NCBI GenBank assembly: GCA_016110215.1 | Contig: JADWQD010000002.1 | Span: 1,674,001-1,738,000 of the forward strand | Length of the DNA: 64,000 bases | From: Capronia americana | Lineage: Eukaryota > Ascomycota > Eurotiomycetes > Chaetothyriales > Herpotrichiellaceae | Direction: 5' to 3' | Part shown: piece by piece, positions 21,666 through 32,902 of the stretch | Layout: the number at the start of each line of letters is the position of its first letter | How positions within the stretch are numbered: the stretch's first letter is position 1 | Translations under genes and position numbers: made by a program | Notes under the pieces: model-generated | What the model was told of the DNA's origin: nothing | The model's input: only the letters and a program-made list of their open reading frames with translations | The model's database searches: none

Positions 21666-24213
21666 GTAGCAGAGGCGGCGTGATTCAGCACCGACTTGGA
21701 GTTTCGAGAGGGAAAGGAGATGGTGGATTTGGTCTGGATTTGCAGAAATGATACCCGGGCAACTTCGAAACGTGTGTATTAGGGATTTATGTTATATTTT
21801 CGGGCATCTCTTGCATATCTCTTGCTCTGGTCGGTGGCCTTGGCACTTAGGGGGGATCACTTCCACGGCGGTATCGTTGAGCGAGGGGAATCCATCAAAG
21901 AAAGAACGACGTGACGAATATTTGGACAAAAGAACAGCAGGCGGTCTTAATGGCAGATGAACGCCGGGCTGTGTGTGGCATTGTTTCGAATCTCATATTG
22001 CTTACACTCGCTTTCGGGGTGGCGCTATCATCATGCTTGGAGGACCCTGGACAGTTGGACAGCAATGGTTTGTAGACGGGCACCGCGATAGACCGATGTA
22101 TTCGTCTGTATGTTGGCATAAGAGCGGGCAATCCTTAGCTCTTCTCAGCTACGGGATCATTGCACCTGCATTTCCGATGTGGAAACATATCCATTTTCGG
22201 ATGTGGTTTGTCTTTTAGACTCCTCCCTTCCGTTTCATATCGATTGAGCGCTTCTTCTGAGGTTCCTCCACGTCGGCCTACAGTATAAGTCTAGCTTAAG
22301 AGCATGAGAGGGGTTCAGGACACCGCCGGCGTGGTAATAAAGGTCGCGACTTCAGATACTGCCTTTAGCCATCACGAGCTATGACTCAGGCACTAAGCAT
22401 ACCCCAACAGTTATATTGCCGAAATGAAGCACGTACGCATCACCACCACCGTAGAATGCGTGCCGACGCCTCTGAATATCCACCACCACAGCATGAGGAG
22501 GATGGATGGAAGATCACAGAAGGCCATCACCACGTTCATAGGTTCGGGGGAATATCGGCAGTCACAATACCCCGAGAAACCGCTCATCCGGCGTGGAATT
22601 TATTGCCTGCTCGACCACGCTCGAGCATGTCAACGGTCTTGGATACCGTTGCCCTCTGATCAATAACCTCGCCATATCTACTTTGAGCCAGCTCCGACAC
22701 CGCAACGTCGGACGTCAGGTTTGGGCTCGCTGACGACCAAAGCTTGACCAACGGGCTTCAACGACTCAGCTGCCAAGAACGACGGATGAATTTGCGCGAA
22801 TTATCTGATCAGAGATCAAGGAGGATAAGATTAGATTCCTAAGATAATCATGCGGGTTGCTCCAATAGTGGGGTGCTGGGCACCTGGCGCCAGCAGACTG
22901 GATATCCTCGCCTCTTGAACGTCTTTGGCTGCAGCGCGGAGTCAGGGAACGCCATTCTAGCGTCTATGGTGCCAGGACTCGGATTGAACGGCATTTCGAA
23001 TATTGGCCGTGATCGTGGGTCATGGCCACGAAGGTGCTACGTGTCGAGAAGGAAGGGGCTTGCTTATGCACGGACAAACAGCAGGCGAGGTTGGACCAGG
23101 AGGTAGAAACTCCGCCCAACTTCTCGCCTGCAATAATACTAGGTCTCTTCCGCGGCTGGAGTGTCCAGCTCGGCGGGCACCGGAACGTACACGAAGGAAC
23201 ACCGACCAAGCACCTGGAAGAAGGAAGCATGCCGTGCGAAACAGAACCCTTGCAAGTCTCCCGAAATTGATCTTATCTTATCCCAATGGGAATAACCTCT
23301 TCCCAAGCCGTAGAGGGGTGGATTTCCAATGGTGGGTATTCCGAAGTCGCAGGAGGCCCAGCAGGTACGAAGTGCTCGTACGGGGGATGGATCGACCATG
23401 ACTAGTTATGCCCTTTTGGAGAAAACAAATGCCCATCGTGAGAAGCCGGGTGCGGAGCAACGCGTGGCGTTCAGCAATCGGCTGTTGAGTGCGGCGATGT
23501 CCTTGTCGGAGTTCGCAATGGACGGAACGAGGTCCAATGCCAGAATAAGTATTGTCAATGAGGTCTAGATGTTGGATAGCAGCGCTCAACGTGAACCAAG
23601 GGTGGAGTGACTGGAAAAGGAAGCACGAGCAGAGAGAATGCAGGAGCCGAAACCGCCCACCGAGAAAGTTGCCAGTGGAGCCGCCGAGTTGGCCGATGCC
23701 TGTGAGCCGCCTGAGTTAATCATTCGACTTTTTTTATCAATCTGATCATCTCCCTCTCACTTCCCCCCCATCCACACTTTCTCTTCCAACCTCACAGCCA
23801 TCACCCACTCTACCTTGAGCTCTTTCCTCCACACATTTACCTTTGGGAACCTTACTGATGCCCGACCACCTGTGCAACTTGTCGGCGCATCTCTACTGCT
23901 GAAACCCATCGAGTCAAGGTGCCTCCACGCGTGTGTGCAGGGTTTGCTCTGGCCTTGGGCTTTGCCGCAGCGAGGCCGCGTTCCGCACCTTACGTCAGTC
24001 GTTGGAACCGCCGTGAGTCGCAACCCCAACCCACACAACCCGCCACAAATCCCCCTCACGCAATATACTCAGCAATCCCTAATGCTGCCAAATCCCATCC
24101 CCTTCCTACTCGGTCTTGAATATTCTCCAACATGTCTGCCCATGTTTTAAACTGCATCGATTGACCCGGCCGACTATTCAGGTGCCCTCCACACTATTTC
24201 CACACGCACAAAC
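21666..24213. other. Intergenic region, nothing recognised
   Basis: About 2.5 kb between two plus-strand genes. Frames up to about 130 codons (for example 23003-23401) show no recognisable motif. The last 500 bp is C-rich on the plus strand and looks like a promoter and leader; a GTGAGT near 24012 could start a leader intron. Confidence 0.45.
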
Positions 24214-26145
24214 ATGTCAGCCACTGTCGCCTCGGGGCATCCGTTGCCTCTGACTGCTCATTCGCACCCCAACGATCCTATTCCTGAAGAGCCCTCCGAC
24301 ACAAGAAAGCTCTCCATCTCCGCCTCCCAGTTTTCTCAATCCATACCTTCCAACAATGGCCTCTCCAGCTCCTACTCCGACACTGCCTCAACCGTAGACA
24401 CTGAACCCACCACCCCTCTGACGGACAATCTATCAGATGACTCTCTCGACGAGTTGCAGGGCGGACTGCCGCAGAGTTCGCAAGGCAAGAAAAGGAGGGC
24501 ATCCACCCTACTCGTCTCGCAGGACTCGGAAGATGCACGACGATTCCTGGGTGAGAGAGGCGCGGCGACTGCCATGATACAGAAGGCGTGCTGTGGCGGA
24601 GGTTGCTGTATGCTCCAAGAGCTGAAGTCGAAGCAGCCTCACGAAGGATCGATTCCCGTGAAAGTGCCGGAGAGCTCGGCGTACCAAAGCCTGAAGATCA
24701 GCTTGGGACATCTGAGCCTGGACAGCGAGCTCTCGGGTGTGGTGGATATGCCCACAAAGACAGTCTTTTTCGAAAATCTCTCCAACACACCCTCGAGAAC
24801 ATATGCCGAGCCACCAAAGCAGAACAAGCCGGAAGTGCTCAAGCATCCTCCGAACTTCGTCACGCCGCACCCGCCTTACCAAGTTTTCTCCGCTCCTCTG
24901 TTCCATGCGCGTGAACTGACGAGGCCCGGTGCGGAGAAGAGGACGTACCATTTCGACATTGACGTTACTGATTACCCGAGGGAAGGCGGTGATGTCGATT
25001 TTGTCGTTGGAGGTGCTATCGGCGTTTGTGCTCCCAACTCACCTGTGATAGTGGATCAGGTGTTCGATCTGTTGGGCGTTCCAAGATTTGTTCGGGACAA
25101 GCCGATGTTGTTAAAGACCACAACCGGGAGATGGCCCACGATCTGGGGAGATGAAGCCGCTAGGGAACTGATCACCACGAGAAGAGAGCTGCTCACATGG
25201 TGCTCTGACATCCAGAGCTACCCACCTACCAAGCAGCTCTTCCGGCTCCTAGCTGAGCACGCCGAAGACGAAAGCGAGAAGAAGATCCTGATGTACTTGT
25301 CCTCGGCACAAGGCCAGGCTGCTTTTTGTGACCTCCGAACTGGCCCGTACATCACCATCCCACAACTCCTCAATGCGTTCCCGTCCTCTCGACCACCGCT
25401 CGACCATCTTCTCTCCGTCCTCAATACTCTGATGCCTCGGTTCTACTCGCTCTCACAGGACCCGACTATCTCCTGCCAACGAGACGGTGCGCATCGTCGC
25501 CGATTGATTGAAATTGCCGTGACCGTGCACGAAGCCGAAGACTACGCCACTGGGAAGCGAACGGGCGTTGGTTCCGGATTTCTCGAGAGATTGGCAAAAC
25601 AGGTAATGGAGGCGGAGAAAGAGGGCAAGGATCCCCGTGAGCTGGACCTCAGGGTCCCAATGTTCAGGGGCTTGATGGCGAATCCACTAGCCCGGGAATT
25701 CGTCACCGATGGACCAATGCTGCTCATCGGTGCTGGAGTGGGTGTAGCTCCTTTCCGGGGCTTCGTCCACCGCCGGCTGAAGTCGGCAAATTGCGCGAAC
25801 AAGGTCTGGGTCCTTCAAGGCGTCCGCGACAGTCTTCTCGATGAGTTGTATTCTGGTGACTGGGGTGTGCACGAAGACAAAGTTAAAAAGGTTGTTCAAT
25901 CTCGGCGTGGCGAGGGACGATACGTGCAAGAAGAGGTCCGAGCCCAGGCGGACTTGGTCTGGTTCATCATCAATGCCGTCGATGGAAGAGTCTTTGTCTG
26001 CGGAAGCTCCAAGGGCATGGGAGAGGGTGTGGAGGCCGCCCTTGTCGACGTGGCCATGGCGAAGGGGAAGTTGAACCATGACGAGGCCCAGAGCTTCTGG
26101 GAGGAAAAGAAAAACTCGGGGCAATATATTGCTGAGACTTGGTGA
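24214..26145 (+). CDS. CPR-like FAD/NADPH reductase without an FMN domain
   Basis: Intronless, 643 residues. The C-terminal two thirds match the FAD- and NADPH-binding halves of cytochrome P450 reductase/sulfite reductase flavoproteins: the FAD motif RFYS at about 408-411, a second FAD contact GVGSGFLERL, the NADPH loop IGAGVGVAPFRGF at about 504-516, VFVCGSSKGMGEGV (family consensus VCGDARxMAxDV) and a terminal Trp after YIAE. The catalytic Cys is kept, while the usual Asp near the C-terminus is Glu. No flavodoxin-like FMN domain precedes it. The first 140 residues are Ser/Thr-rich and end in a CCGGGCC motif at residues 126-132. With no FMN domain, electrons would have to pass to a separate carrier or directly to a substrate. 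It is cytosolic by appearance. The start is the first ATG of the frame. Confidence 0.88.
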   Translation: MSATVASGHPLPLTAHSHPNDPIPEEPSDTRKLSISASQFSQSIPSNNGLSSSYSDTASTVDTEPTTPLTDNLSDDSLDELQGGLPQSSQGKKRRASTLLVSQDSEDARRFLGERGAATAMIQKACCGGGCCMLQELKSKQPHEGSIPVKVPESSAYQSLKISLGHLSLDSELSGVVDMPTKTVFFENLSNTPSRTYAEPPKQNKPEVLKHPPNFVTPHPPYQVFSAPLFHARELTRPGAEKRTYHFDIDVTDYPREGGDVDFVVGGAIGVCAPNSPVIVDQVFDLLGVPRFVRDKPMLLKTTTGRWPTIWGDEAARELITTRRELLTWCSDIQSYPPTKQLFRLLAEHAEDESEKKILMYLSSAQGQAAFCDLRTGPYITIPQLLNAFPSSRPPLDHLLSVLNTLMPRFYSLSQDPTISCQRDGAHRRRLIEIAVTVHEAEDYATGKRTGVGSGFLERLAKQVMEAEKEGKDPRELDLRVPMFRGLMANPLAREFVTDGPMLLIGAGVGVAPFRGFVHRRLKSANCANKVWVLQGVRDSLLDELYSGDWGVHEDKVKKVVQSRRGEGRYVQEEVRAQADLVWFIINAVDGRVFVCGSSKGMGEGVEAALVDVAMAKGKLNHDEAQSFWEEKKNSGQYIAETW

Positions 26146-27219
26146 GCGTTCTCACATGGGCGGTGTTCTGATACTTATGTTTTGATTGCCGGCGCACGAC
26201 CATGGAGTTGTTGGACTGGAGAAAGACAACCGACAAATGTCCACGAAACGAGGCCACGGCGTTGTTCTAAGAGAGGAATCTTGTGCAAGCAATCTGGGCA
26301 CGAAAACCGGGATGGCACATTTGGACATTTTGTGATTGAGCGATTCGGCTAGTCTGGCCAGCGGACACGCCGCGACAGAGATGCTTCATGTCGATACGTA
26401 GTGCATTATTGCACCAAATTCAAGATATGTGTATATATTGACAACCGATGAACAGAAGGCCTGAAAAAGGAAGAAACGAATCGAGACACCGAGATAAAGT
26501 GAACAATCTTTTCGGTTTAAGTGTCTGGTGAAACAGCGGTGCCTGTTCGGCCCGGCTTTGCACCATCTAATCCCCGACGCGTATCCCCGAGCCGAACTAT
26601 TTCCCTACGCAGTCTGCCGCGTGCTCACTGGATGTAGGTGTTTGTACGAGTACAGATACGCAGCTCCCTCCAGGCGACGGACTCAGGTCCTCGCTCCGAT
26701 CTGACGATGGTACGCTTGATGGGGTTTACACCCTCCCGGCCATATCCATGACAAGCTCCTACCCAACCAACCTACATATGCACATGACGGGTGATAGGTG
26801 ATACTATACAGTAGGGGGGAAGGGGGGCCACAGTGCTCGGGCCTTCATGACCGGACTGCCGAGCAGATGGAAGAGCAGGGTAGGGCCTGAGGCTAGATAA
26901 TGTATTCCCAATCGGATCGTGTGCGTCGTGTTCTGATATCCGGACGCAAGACTGCTTGCTTGCTTGCTTGCTTAATAGCTTGGCTGGGAACGCGTCGTTA
27001 TGACCAAGGGACCGGGAGCCCCCGGCTTTTGAGCCTCCGTCGTTCCTCCTCCGCTGGACGTCACGAACTGCGGAACGAATGATCCATCGAAGGCTAGATG
27101 TCCCAGTCACACGTCCATGATGTCCAGATGTTGCCATGTCCTATTATCGGAACCCGTTCTAGCGAACAGTAGCACCGATGGGATCAAGCCGGCAGTCGGC
27201 AGCCGACATGAGAATATAA
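26146..27219. other. Convergent 3' regions with a TGCT microsatellite
   Basis: This region lies between two convergent genes (reductase on +, mannosidase on -) and should contain both 3' UTRs and terminators. A TGCT tetranucleotide repeat of five units sits at 26953-26972. No coding frame is supported. Confidence 0.5.
26953..26972. repeat. (TGCT)5 microsatellite
   Basis: Five uninterrupted tetranucleotide units in a convergent intergenic region. It is a simple repeat with no evident function. Confidence 0.85.
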
Positions 27220-29022
27220 TCATCTGCTCGGCCTCCTCAGGGGGTGGGCCTCGGTGTTCAGCACCCAGTCGTCTAAGCTGCACAGCTCGGGCTCACTGAA
27301 GATCAGGTAGAAGTACTTGAGCGTCTCGGCCAGCCAGAAGCTCTCCATGCGATCGCTCTGCTGGGGCGTCCGGGACCGGACGTCATGGACCGCGGCATGG
27401 GCGATCGGCGTGCGGGTCGCGGTGTCGATGGCCTGGAACATCGTCCACGCGACGTCCTGGTAGTGCGGGTCGCCCGTAATGCGGTACATGATGAAGATAC
27501 TCTCAATGGCCTCCGGGCGCAGGATGTACCGGTTGTCGCCGTGGTCGGTGAATCCGCGGAACAGGGTCCTCTGCTCGGCGATCCTTTTGCCACGTTCCAA
27601 CGGAGTCATGCGTTCGGTGTCCTGCGTCAGGGCGTGTTTCTTGGCGATGCCTTCGTACCATTTGTCGTCGGTCCAGATGCATTTCTCGGGCGGCGAAGGC
27701 GCGTTGGTGCCCACTTGGCAGGCGATCAGGTGGAAGGTTTCGGGCATGAGGCCCGAGGGCATAGCGTTGTAGGCCCACACACAGCCATCGACGAGGCGGC
27801 GAGCCACGTCGAGGTCGTCAGGCCGGGAGAAGACCTTGGCGCCGATGCCGACCATGCCGCCAACGAAGCAGGCGAGGTGTTGGCCTTGGGGTTCGATGCT
27901 CGCGATGGGGATCGACTGCAGCGACGTGAGCGCCGCATTGCCACTGAAGAGCAGATCTTCGTTTGATGGCACGAGCGGCCGGAAGAATAGATGTCGTTTC
28001 GCCGTGTCGATGGCTTCTTCGTACATGTGCTTGTACTTTTGGTCGCGGCCGCCGAGCATCATGTACTGTTTGGGGAGGTACTCGTAGGTCGAGTCCGCCA
28101 TGCCGCCCATGGTGAAGTGGTTGTACTGGAAGGAGATCTCCTTGGCGTTTACGATGGTTGGCCACAAGCCCGGGATATTGGTGGTGTTCTGGTAGTATTC
28201 CATCTCTTCGGCGATGCGCTGGACCGCGTCGAAGTAGCGGAAGTCACCAGTCAATTGGCTCAGGCGGGTGAACTCGACGGTCAAACTACCGATCTCAGCC
28301 AGGAGGGTGTTGGTGCTGGGTTGGATCTCGCTTCCCAAGGCGGTCTTCTTCCACTCCCACCGTGTCTGCGGCATGCGATGCGGCGTGTCGAACGCAGAGT
28401 ACAGCATCTCGCCCAGGTCGCGGGCCTTGTCGAGGAGTATTCTATACTTCCCATCCGAGAGGTCGTACGCAGCCAGCAAGCCACCCAGGTAGCGGATCGT
28501 GGTCTCGAAGACGTTCAAAGTCTCCTGGTCGTTGGTGGTGAAGTCGATGCGTTTGACTTGCTCCACGCAGAGGTCGAACTCGTCCTTCAATCCCATCATC
28601 CACAGTGTGTCCATAGTGTCGACCAGTGTGGCGCCCCAGCCGCCGAAACTGGATCGAGAGGCGCCGCTCACGGGCGCGACTTCATCTTGACCCCACGCGT
28701 GCTTCTTGTAACCATTCCACGAATGGAGAAATGCTTCTTTGACGGCAGCTCGTCGGGCCTCCCGCGTCTTCGCTGCATCTGCCGATTCCGGGTGCGACGC
28801 GAAGTCAAACTGGATGTTCGGGATCTGCTCGAGAGGGCCGATGGGGAAGTCACGATAGCCCGCGACGGGGTGTCTTTCAGGTCGCTTGGTCCAGTGCAGG
28901 TTCCGGTTCGGATTGAGCAGAGAGACGGGTTGAGTCGTGTCGCTGGGGTAGAGGAAGAGGTAGTAGACGATACATGCGAGGAGGAAGGCTGGCACGAGCC
29001 AGAGGCGTCGGATAAGGATCAT
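27220..29022 (-). CDS. Class I alpha-1,2-mannosidase, GH47, type II membrane protein
   Basis: Intronless, 600 residues. It trims alpha-1,2-linked mannose from N-glycans in the ER/Golgi lumen. A short cytoplasmic tail (MILIRR) and a hydrophobic segment (about 7-24, LWLVPAFLLACIVYYLFLYP) form a signal anchor. GH47 landmarks follow in order: TLVDTMDTLWMMGL, NVFETTIRYLGGLLAAYDL, HLACFVGGMVG with a partner Cys in HLIACQVG, SGLMPETFHL, YILRPEAIESIFIMYRITGD, and the final calcium-binding Thr in VLNTEAHPL. The conserved Asp/Glu catalytic acids are all present. The ATG at 29022 was chosen because it places the anchor at the very start; the open frame continues 54 bp upstream only with a GTG. It is divergent from MED20. 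Confidence 0.93.
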   Translation of the reverse strand: MILIRRLWLVPAFLLACIVYYLFLYPSDTTQPVSLLNPNRNLHWTKRPERHPVAGYRDFPIGPLEQIPNIQFDFASHPESADAAKTREARRAAVKEAFLHSWNGYKKHAWGQDEVAPVSGASRSSFGGWGATLVDTMDTLWMMGLKDEFDLCVEQVKRIDFTTNDQETLNVFETTIRYLGGLLAAYDLSDGKYRILLDKARDLGEMLYSAFDTPHRMPQTRWEWKKTALGSEIQPSTNTLLAEIGSLTVEFTRLSQLTGDFRYFDAVQRIAEEMEYYQNTTNIPGLWPTIVNAKEISFQYNHFTMGGMADSTYEYLPKQYMMLGGRDQKYKHMYEEAIDTAKRHLFFRPLVPSNEDLLFSGNAALTSLQSIPIASIEPQGQHLACFVGGMVGIGAKVFSRPDDLDVARRLVDGCVWAYNAMPSGLMPETFHLIACQVGTNAPSPPEKCIWTDDKWYEGIAKKHALTQDTERMTPLERGKRIAEQRTLFRGFTDHGDNRYILRPEAIESIFIMYRITGDPHYQDVAWTMFQAIDTATRTPIAHAAVHDVRSRTPQQSDRMESFWLAETLKYFYLIFSEPELCSLDDWVLNTEAHPLRRPSR

Positions 29023-29410
29023 GATGCTGTCGCTGGCGATGAGTTGTGGTTGATGATCTTCATCCTGGGCCGGCACTGGAACCTGGACCAGATGCTGCCG
29101 TGGCCGACGGTTCTGAGGGAATTTGACTCGATACGGAGGACAGAGGAACAGCCCCCAAATTGGTGTTCAGGGGGCCTACGCAGAAGGCTTCGGTTCTATC
29201 TTCGCACGGGATCCCTGCTTAGGGGGCGGCCCGACATCCCCAAGGCTGCATTGAGCCTGGTTGAGCTAGATTTAAGCTTAACTTTAGGCGCTGCACTTAG
29301 TTAAGGGTCTGTGCAGGACGAGCGCAGTTTGCTTCTGGTGCTGCATCTCGAAATGACCTCATTGTTTACTGCGGCCACCTCCTCCTCCTACTCCCACTCC
29401 TGCTTGCACA
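29023..29410. promoter_or_regulatory. Bidirectional promoter, mannosidase/MED20
   Basis: 388 bp separate the divergent start codons. The MED20 side is pyrimidine-rich (CTCCTCCTACTCCCACTCC), typical of fungal promoters. No recognisable operator is visible. Confidence 0.55.
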
Positions 29411-30196
29411 ATGCCGTTGACAGGCCTGTTCATCCTGACAGTCGGCTCTGGCCAGTCTTCCCCTTCGGCTGCCCTCATCTCACACATCTCTCGATCGTTC
29501 CCTGCCGAGCCTCTCCCCACGTTCTATCTTGACTATCGGCTCTTCGTCGACACATCCTCCTTACTCCCCAGCTCGAACGCCGCTCTTCGCAAGTCGACGA
29601 GCATATTAACACTTTCACACACCCCTGCAACCACGTACGTGGCTACCACGTCTCCTGCGTCTCAGCCAAACGAAAAACCTGTCGTGGCGCCGTCGTCCAC
29701 CCTGATTACGATCCCTTCCACCTCGGCGGACTCGTTCACCCAACTGATCGGAACCAAATTCCAGCCGCTATGGACGCATCGACAGTCCCTGATAGTCGAT
29801 AACGGAACATCTCTGTCCTTTCTAGATGGCGAATGGATTATCCGCATTGGGGACCTTAAGGTTCCCCCTCGTCCGAACCAAGCGGGGTCAAATCTCAGAG
29901 GCATGCTAGTCGAGGTATCACACATGGAGGACGACAGTGACATTAAGACCCAGGGTCCAGATGATGTGCAGAAAGATGGTTCTGACATAGACAAGGAAGA
30001 CGAGGCCCTGCTACGTGGTTTCCTCGACTCGGTCACCGACGGGAGCGGTGTGCCCTCCATCACCAATTCAGAGTCCTACCGATTTCTGGTTCGTCGCACA
30101 AAAGTTCTGGAGAAGGATAAAGGAGCTGCTTCTCCACCGGCAGACTTCGAGCTGGCAAGCTTATACCTTGACGCACTTCGAGGCTCTAGAGGCTGA
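29411..30196 (+). CDS. med20: Mediator complex subunit 20
   Basis: Intronless, 261 residues. The protein starts MPLTGLFIL, as Med20 proteins typically do, and carries the family core WTHRQSLIVDNGTSLSFLDG, WIIRIGDLKVPPRPNQAGSN and LRGMLVEVSHMEDDS. Med20 (Srb2 in yeast, TRFP in animals) sits in the Mediator head module with Med18 and helps RNA polymerase II initiation. An acidic insertion (DDVQKDGSDIDKEDE) lies between the core and the C-terminal helix region. The ATG at 29411 follows a pyrimidine-rich leader. The 3' end faces the RTT103-like gene. Confidence 0.9.
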   Translation: MPLTGLFILTVGSGQSSPSAALISHISRSFPAEPLPTFYLDYRLFVDTSSLLPSSNAALRKSTSILTLSHTPATTYVATTSPASQPNEKPVVAPSSTLITIPSTSADSFTQLIGTKFQPLWTHRQSLIVDNGTSLSFLDGEWIIRIGDLKVPPRPNQAGSNLRGMLVEVSHMEDDSDIKTQGPDDVQKDGSDIDKEDEALLRGFLDSVTDGSGVPSITNSESYRFLVRRTKVLEKDKGAASPPADFELASLYLDALRGSRG

Positions 30197-31330
30197 GAAG
30201 GGATGATACTGTACGCATACGCAGTCCACTCGCACAACGCTGCTAGAGTCTTCAAGTCAACTCAACACGTGTACGACCTCCGCATGAGCGCCGCTGAGCG
30301 CATCCACTCCCACTTTTACTCATCTCAGGACGTGGCAACGCTCACCAAGGCCAAGAGTCGCCAGATCATCGACCTCCCCGGGACTATACGACCCTCGGAC
30401 TGCAAACACCTGTACGACGAATGTCCTGCCAGCTGTTCCCACCATCCTATCGGCACCTCTTTCCCGTATGCAGTGAGACACAGGGAGGATTTGACAGCTC
30501 CTGTCCAGGCCTACTCAAAGTACGCAGTCGCAGAGAGATGGAATCGGATGTCCTTGTGATTGAAGAAGCCTGTCGTGAGCTGATGTACTCCCAGAGTAGC
30601 AGGAGCCTAGAATGCTTCGGTTGCCCGGGTCCAGAGTTTTGGGGAAGGGGAGCCTCTACTTCCGCGAACCCCTGCCCAACATCCGACACCTATGGTTGTC
30701 ACTTGACACCGGGGAGAGGAGACTTACGACGTGGTGCCCAGCGAGAGCACCAGCGGGCATGGAGAAAAGCTTCGCATTCGCTGTTGCCGCTCTCTTTCGT
30801 GATATCATATCTACAACAGATAAAATTTCAACCCCGACGGCATTGAACAAAAGAATATACAAGGTGGATATGTCTTTTGGGATATAATGAACGCTCCAAT
30901 ACATTTTGACCGTGTGGGCCGACACGCAATCAGTCCCTTGCTCGCAACCGCGCTTGAGGAACCTCCACTGTTTTACATACGTGATAGCATAGCATGGCAC
31001 CGGTGCGTGTACTGAGCGAGTCTCGACGCAATTGTACTCCCTGTCCGGAACAAGGAGTCGCCCTGCCCTGCCCTGCCCCGCCCTGCACCATTACAGTAGC
31101 ATTCCCAATTTGAGCGTCCTCGGCCTCCCTCGTCCACAGCGCCCTTCCCGCACCCTCAGCTATCATCCATCATCCACCTCCCACTCACAATCCGAATCCG
31201 CGTCCTCGGCGTTCTCCCCATTCTCAGTCGCTCTTTCCAGTGCAAAGTCCCGGACCTCCACACCGTCGCCTTTACCAGCCACCATATTATCTCCTCCAAA
31301 CTGTATCCCCCCAGACAAGCGCCGGACACT
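30197..31330. other. Convergent 3' regions, CCCTG repeat
   Basis: This region lies between the 3' ends of MED20 and the RTT103-like gene. A CCCTG pentamer repeat runs at about 31061-31085. A 118-codon frame (30203-30559) begins just after the MED20 stop, and a possible two-exon minus-strand frame (30820-30447, donor GTAAGT near 30725) exists; neither is recognisable, and both may be untranslated sequence. Confidence 0.45.
31061..31085. repeat. CCCTG pentamer repeat
   Basis: About five near-perfect CCCTG units (one reads CCCCG) just downstream of the RTT103-like gene. Confidence 0.75.
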
Positions 31331-32902
31331 CTACATCCCGCCCTCTTGCCTGATCAGCTCGTCCACGTCATCGTCCAAAGTGGACAGGGCGTCCGCTCCC
31401 TGTCGTTGACCCTGACCCGGTATCGGCTGGGGACCTAGGCCTGGCAGTCCGAAGTCCTCCATGCCCATCTCGCCCAGATCGGGGACTTGTTCGTCTTCGG
31501 CGCCGTGCGAGGTTTTGCGCCGCTTGGCGCCCGGGAGGCCGTTGCTTGACGTGCGTGGGCGCGTTTGCGTTTGCGTATGCGTATGGCTCCCGGCGCTGGG
31601 CAGGAACGCAGAGTAATCTGCGTCCAGGCCGAGGTTGAGACCCGCGCCGGCGGAGGCGGAAAACTCGGCCAAAGCAGCGGCGATGGCGGGGTTGCGCAAT
31701 GGCGCTGGCCCTAGGGTTGAGGGTGATGCGGGTGCGGGTGCGGCTGCTGGAGCTGGAGCGTCCTGGTCGAACATGCCGGTTGTGATGGTGGTGCCGTAGT
31801 CGTCTTCGTCGTCGGTGAGTTGTTCGATCTCGGGCCGTTCGGAGAGAACGGCGCCAGTGGTGGTTGTGAGGGGGGGATTGTTGGTCTCGGTGTCGAGGCC
31901 GGGCATGGCGCCAGGGCCGGGAGGCGATATGTGATTGCCTGGGTCTGCGCCGGCGGCAGCGCTGCTCGTCGCGGAGGAAGCTTCTGCTGATGTCAGGCCG
32001 CGGATGATTGCGTCCTCGACTTCCCGCTTCTTGGCCTCGGTGCTGACTTTGCGGCTGTCGAGAGTCAGGTAGGTTTCGTCGTCCTTGGCCAATGCCGACT
32101 TGTTGATCTCCAGAATGCGTTCGAGGTCCGCGATCAACGCCTTCCTCGCCTTGATACTCGCCGACACGGAGCTTTCCGCGGCGGCGAGCGACTTGATCAG
32201 GCTGGACAGCCGCGCGGCGTGGACAGGCGGGCTCGGTAACACGGCGCCCGGGTCGTTCAGCTTCGTGTACTCGTTCTGTGCGGCGTCAAGGGCCGGTCTG
32301 GCGGCGATGGTCTGCTTCGTGACCTCGATCTGCAAGGGCGCCAACGTCTCCAATTCCTTGGGCAAGCCGCCGCCAGTGCTGCTCGAGGAGCCGAACAGGC
32401 TCTGCCCCATCAGCGTCTTTTTCTTCCCTCCGCCTCCCTTTGACTTGTCAATCTCGTCCATGCGCCCGTCAATGGCGTCGAGAATGGGAACCTCAAAGAC
32501 ATTCCTCGTCCGCCAGACCTCGACTACACGGCGGATCTTGGATTGAATCTCCGGAGGAGAAGATCGATACGCCGTTTGAATCGCCTCGGCCATCAGTGGT
32601 GAGAAGGCGTCAGGGAACTCAGCTCGTTTTCGCGCCCGGGCATTCTGAACAATGTCATTGACGAGATAGATGAAGTTGAGGCGTTTGGGCGGCGGAGCGT
32701 CGCGGAGCCGAGTGAGCCAGTAGTTAGCTATGCGGTCGGCGTGGCGTCTGGAGATGTCGTTAGTTTAATCAAGGTCAGATCCGATAGTGGCAGGGACGAC
32801 GTACTTATGAAACATGATCCATTGGGAGACTGACACGATCGAATCTTGGGTCTCATTCAAGGTCGACAGCTTGGCCTTCAGGGCCTCGTCTGAGAACGAC
32901 AT
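31331..32902 (-). CDS. rtt103: CID-domain protein, RTT103-like
   Basis: Two exons, 32902-32805 and 32747-31331, giving 504 residues; the 57-bp intron has a GTACGT donor. The N-terminal 135 residues form a CTD-interacting domain: MSFSDEALKAKLSTLNETQD, VSQWIMFHKRHADRIANYW, LNFIYLVNDIVQNARARKR and IRRVVEVWRTRNVFEVPIL. A helical region follows (about 200-310, a likely coiled coil), then a Pro/Ala-rich linker and an acidic tail (DALSTLDDDVDELIRQEGG). Yeast Rtt103 reads Ser2-phosphorylated RNA polymerase II CTD and assists Rat1-dependent termination; that role is inferred from family resemblance. The first exon is missing if one starts at the ATG at 32593, which would cut through the CID. Confidence 0.88.

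Noticed and set aside
27991..29304. 437-codon plus-strand frame antisense to the GH47 mannosidase
   Set aside because: It mirrors the mannosidase codon pattern, has no recognisable motif and begins inside a well-supported gene; it is a shadow frame.
30447..30820. Possible two-exon minus-strand gene downstream of MED20
   Set aside because: The donor GTAAGT is good, but the acceptor and both exon translations are unremarkable, and the locus is a convergent 3' region.
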